Positions 19,498-29,043 of a DNA stretch of 64,000 bases are shown here, piece after piece. The number at the start of each line of letters is the position of its first letter. The stretch's first letter is position 1. The position numbers and the translations under genes were made by a program. The stretch comes from Campylobacter porcelli (GTDB taxonomy: Bacteria > Campylobacterota > Campylobacteria > Campylobacterales > Campylobacteraceae). Below the pieces are notes generated by a model. That model ran no database searches and was not told the DNA's origin. It saw nothing but the letters and a program-made list of their open reading frames with translations. The DNA lies in the NCBI RefSeq assembly GCF_002139855.1, contig NZ_CP018789.1, forward strand, positions 682,001 to 746,000. The letters are read 5' to 3'.

Positions 19498-20700
19498 ATG
19501 ATAGCTAAAATTATGAGTGAAATTAGGCGTGGAACTGCTGAGATAATTGATTATGAGTGTATTGAGAAATTAGTCAAAAACTACTATGAAAATGGCAAAA
19601 ATTTCTATATCAAAGCTGGATTTGACCCTACAGCTCCAGATCTTCACTTAGGTCATACAGTGGTGCTAAATAAGATGAGATTGCTCCAAGAGCACGGCGG
19701 TATCGTGCAGTTTTTGATAGGTGATTTTACTGCTAAAATTGGAGATCCAACTGGCAAGAGTGCTACTAGAAAGATTTTAAGCGATGAGGTTATAGCTCAA
19801 AATGCTAAAACCTATAAAGAGCAGGTATTTAAAATTTTAGATGAGAGCAAGACTGAAGTTATGTTTAATTCAGCTTGGCTAAATAATCTTGGAGCTGATG
19901 GATTGATCGCACTTGCTAGCACATTTAATGTAGCTAGAATGCTTGAGCGTGATGATTTTACTAAACGATATAAGGCTGAGACTCCAATTGCTATTAGCGA
20001 GTTTTTGTATCCATTATTACAAGGATATGATAGCGTAGCGATGAAGTGCGATATAGAGATGGGTGGAACGGATCAAAAATTTAATCTCTTAATGGGCAGA
20101 ACTCTTGGTAGAACATATAATATCGGCAAAGAGCAAGCTATCATTATGATGCCACTTCTTGTGGGTCTTGATGGGGTTAATAAGATGAGTAAGAGTCTTG
20201 GTAATTATATTGGTGTTACTGAATCAGCCAGTGATATTTTTGCTAAAACTTTAAGCATTAGCGATGATCTTATGTGGGTTTGGTATGAGCTACTTAGTAG
20301 CTTAAGTATCGATGAGATTGATAAGCTTAAAAGTGATGTAAAAAGTGGAGCTTTACACCCTAAGGTTGCTAAGGAGAATTTAGCTCTAGAGTTAGCAGCT
20401 AGATTTAACACTAAAGAAGCAGCTATGGAAGCTATGAAGGAGTTTAATAGAGTTCATGCTAAGGGCGAATTGCCAAGCGATATGGCTAAATTTGAGATTA
20501 ATGCTGATGATATTTGGATAGTAGAAGCACTTAGTTTATGTAAGTTAGTTGGGTCAAATTCAGATGCTCGTCGCCACATTAAGGCAAATGCTGTAAGCAT
20601 CAATCAAGCTAAGATTAGCGATGAACAGCTTAGACTTTCTAAGGGTGAGTATGTATTACAAGTTGGTAAAAAAGCTTATGCTAGATTAGAGGTAAAATAA
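19498..20700 (+). CDS. tyrS: Tyrosine--tRNA ligase
   Basis: Class I synthetase charging tRNA-Tyr. The 400-residue protein shows the HIGH-equivalent HLGHTV at about residues 52-57, the KMSKS motif (NKMSKSLGN), and a C-terminal S4 domain ([16 protein letters not shown]). The ATG at 19498 has a GGAAG site just before it. It lies 8 bases after spoT and shares one base with the next gene. Confidence 0.97.
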   Translation: MIAKIMSEIRRGTAEIIDYECIEKLVKNYYENGKNFYIKAGFDPTAPDLHLGHTVVLNKMRLLQEHGGIVQFLIGDFTAKIGDPTGKSATRKILSDEVIAQNAKTYKEQVFKILDESKTEVMFNSAWLNNLGADGLIALASTFNVARMLERDDFTKRYKAETPIAISEFLYPLLQGYDSVAMKCDIEMGGTDQKFNLLMGRTLGRTYNIGKEQAIIMMPLLVGLDGVNKMSKSLGNYIGVTESASDIFAKTLSISDDLMWVWYELLSSLSIDEIDKLKSDVKSGALHPKVAKENLALELAARFNTKEAAMEAMKEFNRVHAKGELPSDMAKFEINADDIWIVEALSLCKLVGSNSDARRHIKANAVSINQAKISDEQLRLSKGEYVLQVGKKAYARLEVK

Positions 20701-21812
20701 TGGAATTAAAGAGTTTAAAGATCGGAAAATATGTAATCAAATATCCCATAATTCAAGGTGGTATGGGTCTTGGTATAAGCTGGAATAAATTAGCTGGTAA
20801 TGTAAGCTTAAATGGCGGTTTGGGCGTTATAAGCTCTGTTGGCACTGGGTATTATGAGCATAGAGCTCATATCACCAAAGAGTTAAATTCAAAGCCATAT
20901 GATAGTGTGAATTTCTACTCTAGAGAGGGGTTTAAAGCTATAATCGATAATGCTCGTAAAATTTGTGGCGATAGACCGCTAGCGGCAAATATAATGTGTG
21001 CTAGTAATGATTATGCTAGGATTGTAAAAGATGCTTGTGAGCATGGTATAAATATCATAATTTCAGGGGCTGGACTTCCTACAAATTTACCTGAGCTTAC
21101 CAAGGGGTTTGCTGATGTAGCTTTGGTGCCAATTATAAGCTCTGCTAAAGCTCTAAAAATAATTTGTAAAAGGTGGTATGATCGCTACAATAGACTACCT
21201 GATGCGGTTGTGCTAGAAGGGCCACTTAGTGGGGGACATCAAGGATTTACATATGAGCAGTGCCTAGATCCAAATTATCAGCTTGAGAATTTGATTAAGC
21301 CAGTAGTTGATGAGGCAACTAGATGGGCTGATATAAAAAAAGAGCAAATTCCAGTAGTAGCAGCTGGTGGGATCTGGGATCATGATGATATTGCTAAGGT
21401 TATTAATCTTGGAGCAAGTGGCGTTCAGATGGGAACTAGATTTATAGGAACCTATGAGTGTGATGCTGCGGATGGATTTAAAGAGGTATTACTCGCTGCT
21501 AAAAAAGAGGATATTAGGCTTATTAAAAGCCCAGTTGGATACCCAGCTCGTGGAATTCAGACAAATTTGCTTGATTTAGTAGATAAAAAAGCTGGACCAA
21601 AAATCCAATGTATAAGCAACTGCGTAGCCCCATGTCAAAGAGGCAAAGAGGCTAAGCAAGTTGGATATTGTATCGCTGATAGGCTATATGACGCAGTAAG
21701 CGGTAATAAGGAGACTGGGCTATTTTTCAGTGGGGCAAATGGGTATAGATTAAATGAGATAATTAGCGTTAAAGAGCTTATAAAAAAGTTGGTTTATGGG
21801 GAAAATAGTTAA
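20700..21812 (+). CDS. Nitronate monooxygenase / 2-nitropropane dioxygenase-family flavoprotein
   Basis: FMN-binding TIM-barrel protein of the NPD/FabK-like group. Seen in the 370 residues: the N-terminal IIQGGMGLGIS motif, SGAGLPTNLP, a catalytic-type histidine in GGHQGF, and the phosphate-binding VAAGGIWDHDDIAK and GVQMGTRF stretches. A cysteine cluster (CISNCVAPC, then GYC) lies near residues 300-325. The physiological substrate is unknown; some relatives detoxify nitronates and others are enoyl-ACP reductases. It sits between tyrS and amiA, the same place as an unnamed NPD gene in C. jejuni, and is translationally coupled on both sides. Confidence 0.9.
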   Translation: MELKSLKIGKYVIKYPIIQGGMGLGISWNKLAGNVSLNGGLGVISSVGTGYYEHRAHITKELNSKPYDSVNFYSREGFKAIIDNARKICGDRPLAANIMCASNDYARIVKDACEHGINIIISGAGLPTNLPELTKGFADVALVPIISSAKALKIICKRWYDRYNRLPDAVVLEGPLSGGHQGFTYEQCLDPNYQLENLIKPVVDEATRWADIKKEQIPVVAAGGIWDHDDIAKVINLGASGVQMGTRFIGTYECDAADGFKEVLLAAKKEDIRLIKSPVGYPARGIQTNLLDLVDKKAGPKIQCISNCVAPCQRGKEAKQVGYCIADRLYDAVSGNKETGLFFSGANGYRLNEIISVKELIKKLVYGENS

Positions 21813-23271
21813 GCTTTTATTGCCATTTATTCTTGTTATTTTTGCCTTTGGTGGTGTGTTTGATGATTTTGATAATAAATTTACTAAGGCAAATAAGCAA
21901 GATAAAGTTCAAATTTATCACGAGTTAAAGGGCGTATATCTTAGTTCTATATTAAATGATAATGACAAATTAAAATTAGAGAGCTTAAAAAGATTAGTTA
22001 GTGGCGGGAAGATTCTTAAGGTAGATTATAGCGTTTATGCTAAGGAGCTAAGTAGCATACAAGCCCAAAATACCGCAATCAAAGATAGTCTAAAGCCAAA
22101 AATCGCCACTAAAAATAGCATTAAAGAGAGCAAGAATAATCAAAAAAATAATCAAAAAGATAAAAGCGGTGATATAACCTATAAAGTCCTATCTATATCA
22201 TCTTCTAAAACCACTTTTATTTTGAATTTAAATAGTAATAGTAGTGATTTAAATATCAAATCATCACAGCTTAATCAGAATAAAACATATCGCAAAATAT
22301 TTGATTTTAATGGAGTATTAACTACAAGTTATAAGAATAAAAAGGATCAAATCTCAGATCAAATCAGAATAGCTCAGTTTAATAAAGAGATAGTTAGGGT
22401 TGTTTTCACTGATGATAAATCGCAAGATATTGAGTATAAATTAAGCGGTAATAGTGTGATTTTTACCCTAAAATCAGCTAAAAATTCAAATTTCACCACA
22501 AAATCAACTACGCAAAAAGCCACCACCACAAAAAAATCTACACAAAAAAGCGATAACGCTCAAAAAGCCACCATAAAGACAAATTCAGGTAAAAATAAGA
22601 TTGTAGTTTTAGATGCTGGACATGGCGGTAAGGACGCTGGAGCTGTAGGTAAAAATAAATTATATGAGAAAAATGTTGTTTTAAATATAGCCTTAGAGGC
22701 TGGAAGGATCTTAAAAAATCGTGGTTATAAGGTGTATTATACAAGAAGTAGCGATAAATTTATAAATCTTAGAAATCGCACAAGCTTTGCTAATGAGAAA
22801 AAAGCTGATATATTCATCTCAATCCACGCAAATGCCGCCCCAAATGAGAAAAAAGCTAAAGAGATGCAAGGCATTGAGACCTATTTTTTAAGTCCAACTA
22901 GAAGTGAGCGAAGCATGCAAGCTGCAAATTTAGAGAATAAAGCTGATACCGATGAGATGAACTATTTTACCAAAATTAGTTATCTAAATTTTTTAAACCG
23001 AGAGAAGATTATCGCTTCTAATAAGCTTGCTATTGATGTTCAATCCAATCTCTTAGGTGCGGTCAAATCTAAATTTAAAGTAGTAGATGGCGGGGTAAGA
23101 GAGGCGCCATTTTGGGTTTTGGTGGGGGCTTTGATGCCTGCTGTATTGATAGAAGCTGGATATATAACCCATACAAATGACCATAAATTGCTATCGGATA
23201 AAAACTACACTAACAAAATTGCTCTTGGGATAGCAAATGGAATTGATGATTATTTTGCGAAAAATCAATGA
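21796..23271 (+). CDS. amiA: N-acetylmuramoyl-L-alanine amidase
   Basis: Periplasmic zinc amidase that cuts the amide between MurNAc and the stem peptide, needed for daughter-cell separation. The 491-residue protein has a signal peptide (about 1-18), a linker rich in N, Q, K and S, an AMIN-like beta domain (about 120-230), another low-complexity T/K/S linker, and a C-terminal Amidase_3 domain from about residue 270. That domain has the zinc motifs DAGHGGKDAG and SIHANA and the C-terminal catalytic Glu in LIEAGYIT. It overlaps the NPD gene by 17 bases. It is the plausible target of the EnvC-like activator encoded upstream. Confidence 0.94.
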   Translation: MGKIVKLLLPFILVIFAFGGVFDDFDNKFTKANKQDKVQIYHELKGVYLSSILNDNDKLKLESLKRLVSGGKILKVDYSVYAKELSSIQAQNTAIKDSLKPKIATKNSIKESKNNQKNNQKDKSGDITYKVLSISSSKTTFILNLNSNSSDLNIKSSQLNQNKTYRKIFDFNGVLTTSYKNKKDQISDQIRIAQFNKEIVRVVFTDDKSQDIEYKLSGNSVIFTLKSAKNSNFTTKSTTQKATTTKKSTQKSDNAQKATIKTNSGKNKIVVLDAGHGGKDAGAVGKNKLYEKNVVLNIALEAGRILKNRGYKVYYTRSSDKFINLRNRTSFANEKKADIFISIHANAAPNEKKAKEMQGIETYFLSPTRSERSMQAANLENKADTDEMNYFTKISYLNFLNREKIIASNKLAIDVQSNLLGAVKSKFKVVDGGVREAPFWVLVGALMPAVLIEAGYITHTNDHKLLSDKNYTNKIALGIANGIDDYFAKNQ

Positions 23272-25124
23272 TTGAGTATATCAATAATACGCTTTATAGC
23301 TCTAAATTTGATGATATATACTTTAATACTTATGAGCCGCTTAAGGAGTGCCAATACTCTTATAGTAGTGCTTTGGAGCAGATTGATAATGATGAAATAG
23401 TAGTAGCTGAGGCTGGATTTGGCACGGGGCTAAATCTCTTTTGCACTATTGAAAAATTCAAAACCCTAAACAAAAAAAGCCTTCACTATATCGCAGTTGA
23501 GAAGTATCCATTTAGCAAGAATGAGCTAACTACTATATATAGAGAGCTTGGGCTTGGTGGCGATATTTATGATGAGTTTTTAGATAGTTATTATATTGTC
23601 AAAAATTCGCTTTTGCGTATATATTTGCTAAATTCAACCATTATTGTTGATCTATATTTTGGCGATATTTTGGAGTTTTTAGATGAGTGCGAGTTTAGGG
23701 CTGATATTTGGTATTTAGATGGATTTGCTCCAAGTAAAAATCCCCAAATGTGGAGCGAAGAGTTTTTATCAAATTTAGCCGCTTACTCTAGTGAAAATGC
23801 GGTTATTAGAAGCTTTAGCTGCGCTAGGGTGGTGCGTGATAGACTTAGTCAAAATGGATTTGAAGTTAGCAAGATTAAGGGCTATCATAAAAAGCGAGAG
23901 ATGCTACAAGCCATTTGTGTAACGCCAAAGAGTAGGGTTAAAAGGGAAATTTGGTTTGAGCCGCCAAAGATAGTTAAGCCAAAAAGCGTTTTGGTAGTTG
24001 GTGCTGGTATTGCTGGATTATCCATCGCTACGTTATTTAGCAAAGCTGGATTTGAAGTCATTGTGGCTGAGAGTGCTAGTAGCTCAGCTCAAGGTGCTAG
24101 CTCAAATTTAGCTGGTGTTTGTGCGCCACTGATTACTCAGCCTGGAGTGATTTTAGGCGATATGCATATTAGCTCATTTTTATTATCAAGGCAGTTTTAT
24201 AAGAGATTTGGTGGTGAATTTGTAGATTTTTGCGGTTGTGATGAGTATTTGATAAGTGATAAAATGGCGGCTAAATTTAACCATAAAAGCGAGTTTTTTA
24301 CCATTTTTAATGATATATATCCTAGGGCAAATATCGATCTTGCTATGCAAATTATGCCTAAAAATCTTTCTCAAAGCCTAGCTAGCAAGCTAAATATTTG
24401 CTATGGCTATGAGTATAAATCCCTTAAATATCAAAATGGTAGCTATGAGGTTAAATTTAATAATTTAAATATTATTAAAGCGGATTTAGTGATTTTTGCT
24501 AATGGTAATAGGGTAAGGGAGCTTTTTTTAGGTGAGTTTAATGACCCATATATGCAACTTAGCAGTGTTCGAGGGCAGACTACATTAGTTAGTGAGTTTA
24601 TCAAGCTTGATAGACCACTTAGTGCTAGAGGGTATATAACCAAAGCAGTAGATAAAATCCAGCTAATTGGTGCTAGCTATGCTAGAGGCGATGAGTATGC
24701 CTTGCCTAGAAGTAGCGATGATGATGGGAATTTGGCTTTAGTGAGTGAATTTATCGATAGAAAAGATATAGATATAATTGGCTCAAATGTTGGATTTAGA
24801 GGCTATAGTGGCGATAGATTTCCTATAATTGGCGGAGTTCATAATGCGAGTAGATATATGCAAATTTATAGCTCACTTCTATGGACAAAGGGCAAACTAA
24901 CCCATCAAGATCCGATCTATCACCCAAATATTTTAATCAGTGCAGCTCATGGCTCAAGGGGGCTTAGCACGGCAATTATGGGTGCTAATATCTTGCTTGA
25001 TATGGTTTTGGGGCGTCAAATTTGTGTTAAAAAATCGATATTACACGCCTTAAATCCATCGAGATTTCTAGTAAGAAAGCTAAAAAAAGGCTTAGTAAAA
25101 CCAGCTGAAATTTCTACTAATTAG
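23268..25124 (+). CDS. mnmC: Bifunctional tRNA mnm5s2U biosynthesis protein MnmC
   Basis: Completes the wobble-uridine modification of tRNAs: a C-terminal FAD oxidase domain removes the carboxymethyl group and an N-terminal SAM methyltransferase adds the final methyl. In the 618 residues, the methyltransferase part (about 1-220) has EAGFGTGLNLF and the characteristic YLDGFAPSKNPQMW. The oxidase part has the FAD motif VVGAGIAGLS (about 241-250) and AAHGSRGLSTA near the end. The 4-base overlap with amiA makes it the last gene of the long plus-strand array. The DNA after it contains a hairpin shared with the convergent mqnC. Confidence 0.94.
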   Translation: MIEYINNTLYSSKFDDIYFNTYEPLKECQYSYSSALEQIDNDEIVVAEAGFGTGLNLFCTIEKFKTLNKKSLHYIAVEKYPFSKNELTTIYRELGLGGDIYDEFLDSYYIVKNSLLRIYLLNSTIIVDLYFGDILEFLDECEFRADIWYLDGFAPSKNPQMWSEEFLSNLAAYSSENAVIRSFSCARVVRDRLSQNGFEVSKIKGYHKKREMLQAICVTPKSRVKREIWFEPPKIVKPKSVLVVGAGIAGLSIATLFSKAGFEVIVAESASSSAQGASSNLAGVCAPLITQPGVILGDMHISSFLLSRQFYKRFGGEFVDFCGCDEYLISDKMAAKFNHKSEFFTIFNDIYPRANIDLAMQIMPKNLSQSLASKLNICYGYEYKSLKYQNGSYEVKFNNLNIIKADLVIFANGNRVRELFLGEFNDPYMQLSSVRGQTTLVSEFIKLDRPLSARGYITKAVDKIQLIGASYARGDEYALPRSSDDDGNLALVSEFIDRKDIDIIGSNVGFRGYSGDRFPIIGGVHNASRYMQIYSSLLWTKGKLTHQDPIYHPNILISAAHGSRGLSTAIMGANILLDMVLGRQICVKKSILHALNPSRFLVRKLKKGLVKPAEISTN

Positions 25125-25202
25125 ATAGGATTAGTAATTAATCTCTATTTTAATTTCATTTTGATAACCTAAAATGGTGGAAATCCACATAAATTTTAAG
25201 GG

Positions 25203-25227
25203 ATTTGTGGCGATGAGAGCCACAAAT
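25203..25227. terminator. Hairpin between convergent mnmC and mqnC
   Basis: 9-base perfect stem ATTTGTGGC / GCCACAAAT with a 7-base loop, in the 102-base gap between two convergent genes. There is no good T tract on either side, so it may be a weak bidirectional terminator or an mRNA 3'-end stabiliser. Confidence 0.5.
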
Positions 25228-26273
25228 TAAAATCTTTGTAAAATATCGTAATTTGTATTTCGTTTAGCTGGGAATTCGCCTATATCTTTGATTAGCTCTA
25301 TCATTTGATCTTGGCTCATTCTATAGCTTGCACCGGCGGCTTTGACTACATTTTCTTCCATCATAGTGCTACCTAGGTCATTAGCACCAAATTTAAGCGC
25401 TAATTGTCCTATATATGAGCCTTGGGTTACCCAGCTACTTTGGATATTAGCAAAATTATCTAAAAATAGCCTTGATACTGCTAGTAGTCTTAAATATCTA
25501 TTTGGAGATTGCTTTTTGATATTTGGTATCTCTTGGATTAGTTTTGTATTAGCTGATTGAAAACTCCATAAAATAAAAGCTCTAAATCCGCTAGTTTCAT
25601 CTTGGAGATTGCGAATTTTATCTAAATGCTCTACTATCTCCTCATCGCTCTCAATTGTGCCAAACATCATTGTAGCCGTGCTTTTTACCCCAATTTTATG
25701 AGCCTCTTTATGTACCTCTAGCCAAGTATCGCTAGAGCACTTCTTAGGTGAGATTATATCGCGAACTCTATCGCTTAATATCTCAGCTCCAGCACCAGGA
25801 ATGCTATATAATCCAGCCTTTTTAAGCCTAGATAAGACCTCGCTAATTGAAATTTTAGAAACTCTAGCTATATAGTCTATCTCCACAGCAGAAAAGCCGT
25901 GAATATCGATATTTGGGTATTTTGTGGCGATATGAGAGACTAATTTTTCATACCAATCGATTTTGAGTTTTGGATGGACGCCACCTTGGAAGAGAATTTG
26001 CGTCCCGCCAATCTCTATTAGCTCATCAATCTTCTTATTAATCTCATCAAAGCTAAGCAAGTAAGCCTCATCTTCATTAACATGCTTATAAAACGCACAA
26101 AATTTACAATCTACCCAACATGTGTTAGTGTAATTGATATTTCTATCTACTATAAAAGTTGTGATTTTATCAGGGTGAAGCTCTAATTTTTTAGCGCTTG
26201 CCATCTCTCCAAGCTCTCTTAAATCTCCATTTTTGATAAGGTTTAAAGCCTCATCAACGCTTAATCTACTCAC
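25227..26273 (-). CDS. mqnC: Cyclic dehypoxanthine futalosine synthase
   Basis: Radical SAM enzyme of the futalosine pathway to menaquinone. The 348-residue protein has the cluster motif CWVDCKFC (C52, C56, C59), GGTQILFQGGVHP, and SIPGAGAEILSD, which distinguish MqnC from MqnE. The start is a GTG with AAGGA upstream; a TACAAT -10-like hexamer lies at 26300-26305 on the minus strand. Menaquinone is the main respiratory quinone of Campylobacter. mqnE is present in this window at 39672-40757; other pathway genes are not. Confidence 0.95.
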   Translation of the reverse strand: MSRLSVDEALNLIKNGDLRELGEMASAKKLELHPDKITTFIVDRNINYTNTCWVDCKFCAFYKHVNEDEAYLLSFDEINKKIDELIEIGGTQILFQGGVHPKLKIDWYEKLVSHIATKYPNIDIHGFSAVEIDYIARVSKISISEVLSRLKKAGLYSIPGAGAEILSDRVRDIISPKKCSSDTWLEVHKEAHKIGVKSTATMMFGTIESDEEIVEHLDKIRNLQDETSGFRAFILWSFQSANTKLIQEIPNIKKQSPNRYLRLLAVSRLFLDNFANIQSSWVTQGSYIGQLALKFGANDLGSTMMEENVVKAAGASYRMSQDQMIELIKDIGEFPAKRNTNYDILQRF

Positions 26274-26347
26274 GAAAATTCCTTAAATTTTTAGGCGATA
26301 TTGTATCAAAAAGTGGCAAAATTCAAGCTTATTTATATAAATTTAGC

Positions 26348-26353
26348 TATAAT
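26348..26353 (+). promoter_or_regulatory. -10 box for the MFS gene
   Basis: TATAAT in the 110-base divergent gap between mqnC and the MFS gene, about 30 bases before the GTG start. Confidence 0.55.
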
Positions 26354-26383
26354 TTTGGCTTTAAATTTAGCATTAGGTTAGTT

Positions 26384-27580
26384 GTGAAAAAGTATTACGC
26401 ATTGCTTTGTTATAAGCCAAATTTGAGAATTTTAAGCTCTATACAATTTATATGTTATTTTGGAATGTGGTTTTCTCATACTGGGATTTTTACCCTTTTG
26501 ATACAGATGTCAGCTCCTGTGTGGGCTATTACCTTAGCTGCTGCGATGGCCTTTATCCCAAATGTGCTTTTAGCCCCTATAAATGGCGTGATTGTAGATA
26601 GATTTAACCCTAAAAATTTAATGATGATAATGCTATTAATAGAGACTATTACCGTTTTTATGCTACTTTTTATAGATGATATTTCTTTGCTTTGGTTGCT
26701 TTTTATAATTATTTTTGTGCGTATGGGGGTAGGGGTTGTATATTTTCAAACTGAGATGAGTCTGCTGCCAAATTTAATGAGTAGGAAAAATCTAAAATTA
26801 GCAAATGAAATTCACTCCATCATCTGGGCTGTCTCATATACTGCTGGAATGGGGTTAGCTGGGATTTTTATCCACTATTTTGGGATTAAGGCGTCATTTT
26901 TGTTTGATTTTGGGCTATATATCTTTGGTATGCTGATTTTAACTCGTTTAAAAGCACCACAAATCATAAAAACCACCACTCAAAATATCTTAAAAATGAT
27001 GATTGAGGGGTTAAGGTATATTAGATCAAATCCAGTATTAATACATATAATATTGCTACACTCATTTGTAGGGGTCACAGCCTATGATAATTTAATCGCC
27101 CTTATGGCAAAATATGAGTATAAGGAGATTATGAGTATATCATTGATAATTGGATTTATGAATATGACAAGGGCGTTTTCTTTGGTTGTTGGTCCTATGG
27201 TTTTGAGTAAATTTACAAATGACAAAACGCTCATATGGCTATTTATTGGTGAATTTTTGGGGATTGGGCTGTGGGCTATTTTGCAGTTTAATTACTATTT
27301 GGGGCTTATAGGGCTTGTGGCGGCTGGATTTTGTACCTCTACTTTGTGGTCATATACATTTACAATGTTACAAAATAATTGCGATAAGAGATTTTATGGT
27401 AGGGTTATAGCTTATAAAGATATGGTGTATTATTTTATATCTGCTACCATATCTTTTGTGGTTGGACTTTTATATGAAAGTGGTGTGAGTCTAGCTATGA
27501 TTACATTTTTGATGGCGATGATATTTTTGTTTGGGGCATTTTACTACCTTTATGTATATAGACACTATACTCTTTCATAA
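26384..27580 (+). CDS. MFS transporter
   Basis: Inner-membrane protein of the major facilitator superfamily, 398 residues, with about twelve hydrophobic segments. A loop after the second segment (NGVIVDRFNPKNLM) matches the MFS loop 2-3 signature GxxxDRxxRr. It begins at a GTG with TAGG upstream. The substrate cannot be told. It lies next to mqnC as an MFS gene does in C. jejuni, as I recall. Its 3' end overlaps the convergent cheR by 16 bases. Confidence 0.88.
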   Translation: MKKYYALLCYKPNLRILSSIQFICYFGMWFSHTGIFTLLIQMSAPVWAITLAAAMAFIPNVLLAPINGVIVDRFNPKNLMMIMLLIETITVFMLLFIDDISLLWLLFIIIFVRMGVGVVYFQTEMSLLPNLMSRKNLKLANEIHSIIWAVSYTAGMGLAGIFIHYFGIKASFLFDFGLYIFGMLILTRLKAPQIIKTTTQNILKMMIEGLRYIRSNPVLIHIILLHSFVGVTAYDNLIALMAKYEYKEIMSISLIIGFMNMTRAFSLVVGPMVLSKFTNDKTLIWLFIGEFLGIGLWAILQFNYYLGLIGLVAAGFCTSTLWSYTFTMLQNNCDKRFYGRVIAYKDMVYYFISATISFVVGLLYESGVSLAMITFLMAMIFLFGAFYYLYVYRHYTLS

Positions 27581-28362
27581 TATGTACTAGATAGATCAAC
27601 TACTTTATTATATAGATCGCAATAAGGTACCAAATCAGCATTACCAAAGTAAATTCTACCATATGGCTTTAGGATTTTAGCAAATCTCTCTATAGTTAAA
27701 AGTCGATAATTCTCATCAAAGTATATCATCATATTTCTAGATAAAATCACATCAAATTGCCCAAGAGAAAATAGAGAATCATCAAATATATTAATGGTTT
27801 TAAACTCTATCATCGGCATTAGATCTTGTTTGATTTGATACTCATTTTCATATTTTTTGAAGTATATCTCTTTTTGCGATTGCCTTAAATTTTTAACAGA
27901 TCGCTCATTATACACGCCCTCTTTACATTTTTGGATCATTTGCGAGTTGATATCTATCCCGATAATTTTTAATTTATACCTATCTATTCCTATAATTTTA
28001 GATAAAATTCCAAGAGAATAGACTTCTTCACCGCTACTACATGGAGCACATAAAATTTTAACGCTATTTGTGCCGATACTAATGTTATTAGCATATTGAA
28101 TGGCAGAGTTTAGCTGATTTAACTCACGCATAAAATATGTCTCATTTATTGTAATTAAATTTAAAATTTCCTGTCTTAAAGCTCTATCAAATTGAAATTT
28201 GCTACATATATCTTTCATACTATCTATATTTTTATTTTTAGCAAAACTAGCTATTTTATTTTTAACTATATCTTTTTTGCTTATTAGGTCATTTCCGCTA
28301 AATCTTTTAGCTAGTTCAATAAATTCTAAAATATCATTACTGCTACACTCAAATTCTCTCAT
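27565..28362 (-). CDS. cheR: Chemotaxis protein methyltransferase CheR
   Basis: Uses SAM to methylate glutamates on chemoreceptors for adaptation. The 265-residue protein has an N-terminal helical domain (about 1-75) and a Rossmann-like SAM domain with CAPCSSGEEVYSLG, IGIDINSQM and ILSRNMMIYF, all CheR hallmarks. It overlaps cheB by 4 bases (ATGA), so the adaptation pair is translationally coupled. It converges on the MFS gene with a 16-base overlap. Confidence 0.95.
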   Translation of the reverse strand: MREFECSSNDILEFIELAKRFSGNDLISKKDIVKNKIASFAKNKNIDSMKDICSKFQFDRALRQEILNLITINETYFMRELNQLNSAIQYANNISIGTNSVKILCAPCSSGEEVYSLGILSKIIGIDRYKLKIIGIDINSQMIQKCKEGVYNERSVKNLRQSQKEIYFKKYENEYQIKQDLMPMIEFKTINIFDDSLFSLGQFDVILSRNMMIYFDENYRLLTIERFAKILKPYGRIYFGNADLVPYCDLYNKVVDLSSTYYERV

Positions 28363-28922
28363 ACAATAAACCTTTGTAAATTTGTTTTAATCATATCTAA
28401 ATTGCCAATTTCTAATTTTGGATTTATATCTTTAGCTCTTTTTGGCATTCCATAGACTATGGCTGATTGTTCGTTTTCTGCTATGCATTTAGCTCCAGCT
28501 TTATATAATTCATTTAATCCACTAGCTCCATCATCGCCTATACCAGTAAGCAAAATTCCCATCACATCAACGATCCTACATAGTGGCACAGCGGAGTTAA
28601 ATAGCATATTTACATTTGGGTTATATGTGGTTGTAACTCCGCTTTGATCTATATTTGCCGTTAAAAGCTGATGATTTAGCATTATGCTATTTTGCTCACA
28701 AATATAAATTTTATTTTGTAATGTTATTTTATTATTTAGTAGCTCTACGCCTGATCTTAACTCTTGAGCCAACCCATTAGCAAATGAACCAACAAAGTTT
28801 TTATTCATATGTTGAGCTATAACTACAGAGACATTTGATGGTAAGCTTATACCAGATAGCAACTTCTTTAAATGACCAGGACCACCAGTAGAAGCACCGA
28901 TTAAGATTAGCTTTTGTTTCAA
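28359..28922 (-). CDS. cheB: Chemoreceptor glutamate methylesterase CheB, catalytic domain only
   Basis: Demethylates chemoreceptors. The start chosen is the TTG at 28922, with GGAG six bases before it; a TTG four codons upstream lacks a usable site. The 187-residue product is just the CheB catalytic domain: Ser11 in GASTGGPG, His in VIAQHMN and Asp in LLTGIGDDGASG. The N-terminal response-regulator domain found in E. coli CheB is absent, as known for Campylobacter, so activation cannot use CheA phosphotransfer to this protein. A TATACT hexamer at 28951-28956 could serve as its -10. Confidence 0.94.
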   Translation of the reverse strand: MKQKLILIGASTGGPGHLKKLLSGISLPSNVSVVIAQHMNKNFVGSFANGLAQELRSGVELLNNKITLQNKIYICEQNSIMLNHQLLTANIDQSGVTTTYNPNVNMLFNSAVPLCRIVDVMGILLTGIGDDGASGLNELYKAGAKCIAENEQSAIVYGMPKRAKDINPKLEIGNLDMIKTNLQRFIV

Positions 28923-28994
28923 ATTTTGCTCCAAAAATTAGATTGTGCGAAGTATAATATAATTAGGCTTAAAAGCCGTTTTATCTTTTTTAGA

Positions 28995-29000
28995 TATAAT
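28995..29000 (+). promoter_or_regulatory. -10 box for the DUF342 gene
   Basis: TATAAT within TTTTAGATATAATTTTG, a typical Campylobacter -10 context, about 44 bases before the ATG. Confidence 0.6.
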
Positions 29001-29043
29001 TTTGCGATTAAGTTTATTTTAAAATCTGTAAGAAGGTTTATAG

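Noticed and set aside
28963-28977. Small hairpin GGCT/AGCC followed by T-rich DNA between cheB and the DUF342 gene.
   Set aside because: Only four base pairs in a divergent promoter region, where no terminator is needed.
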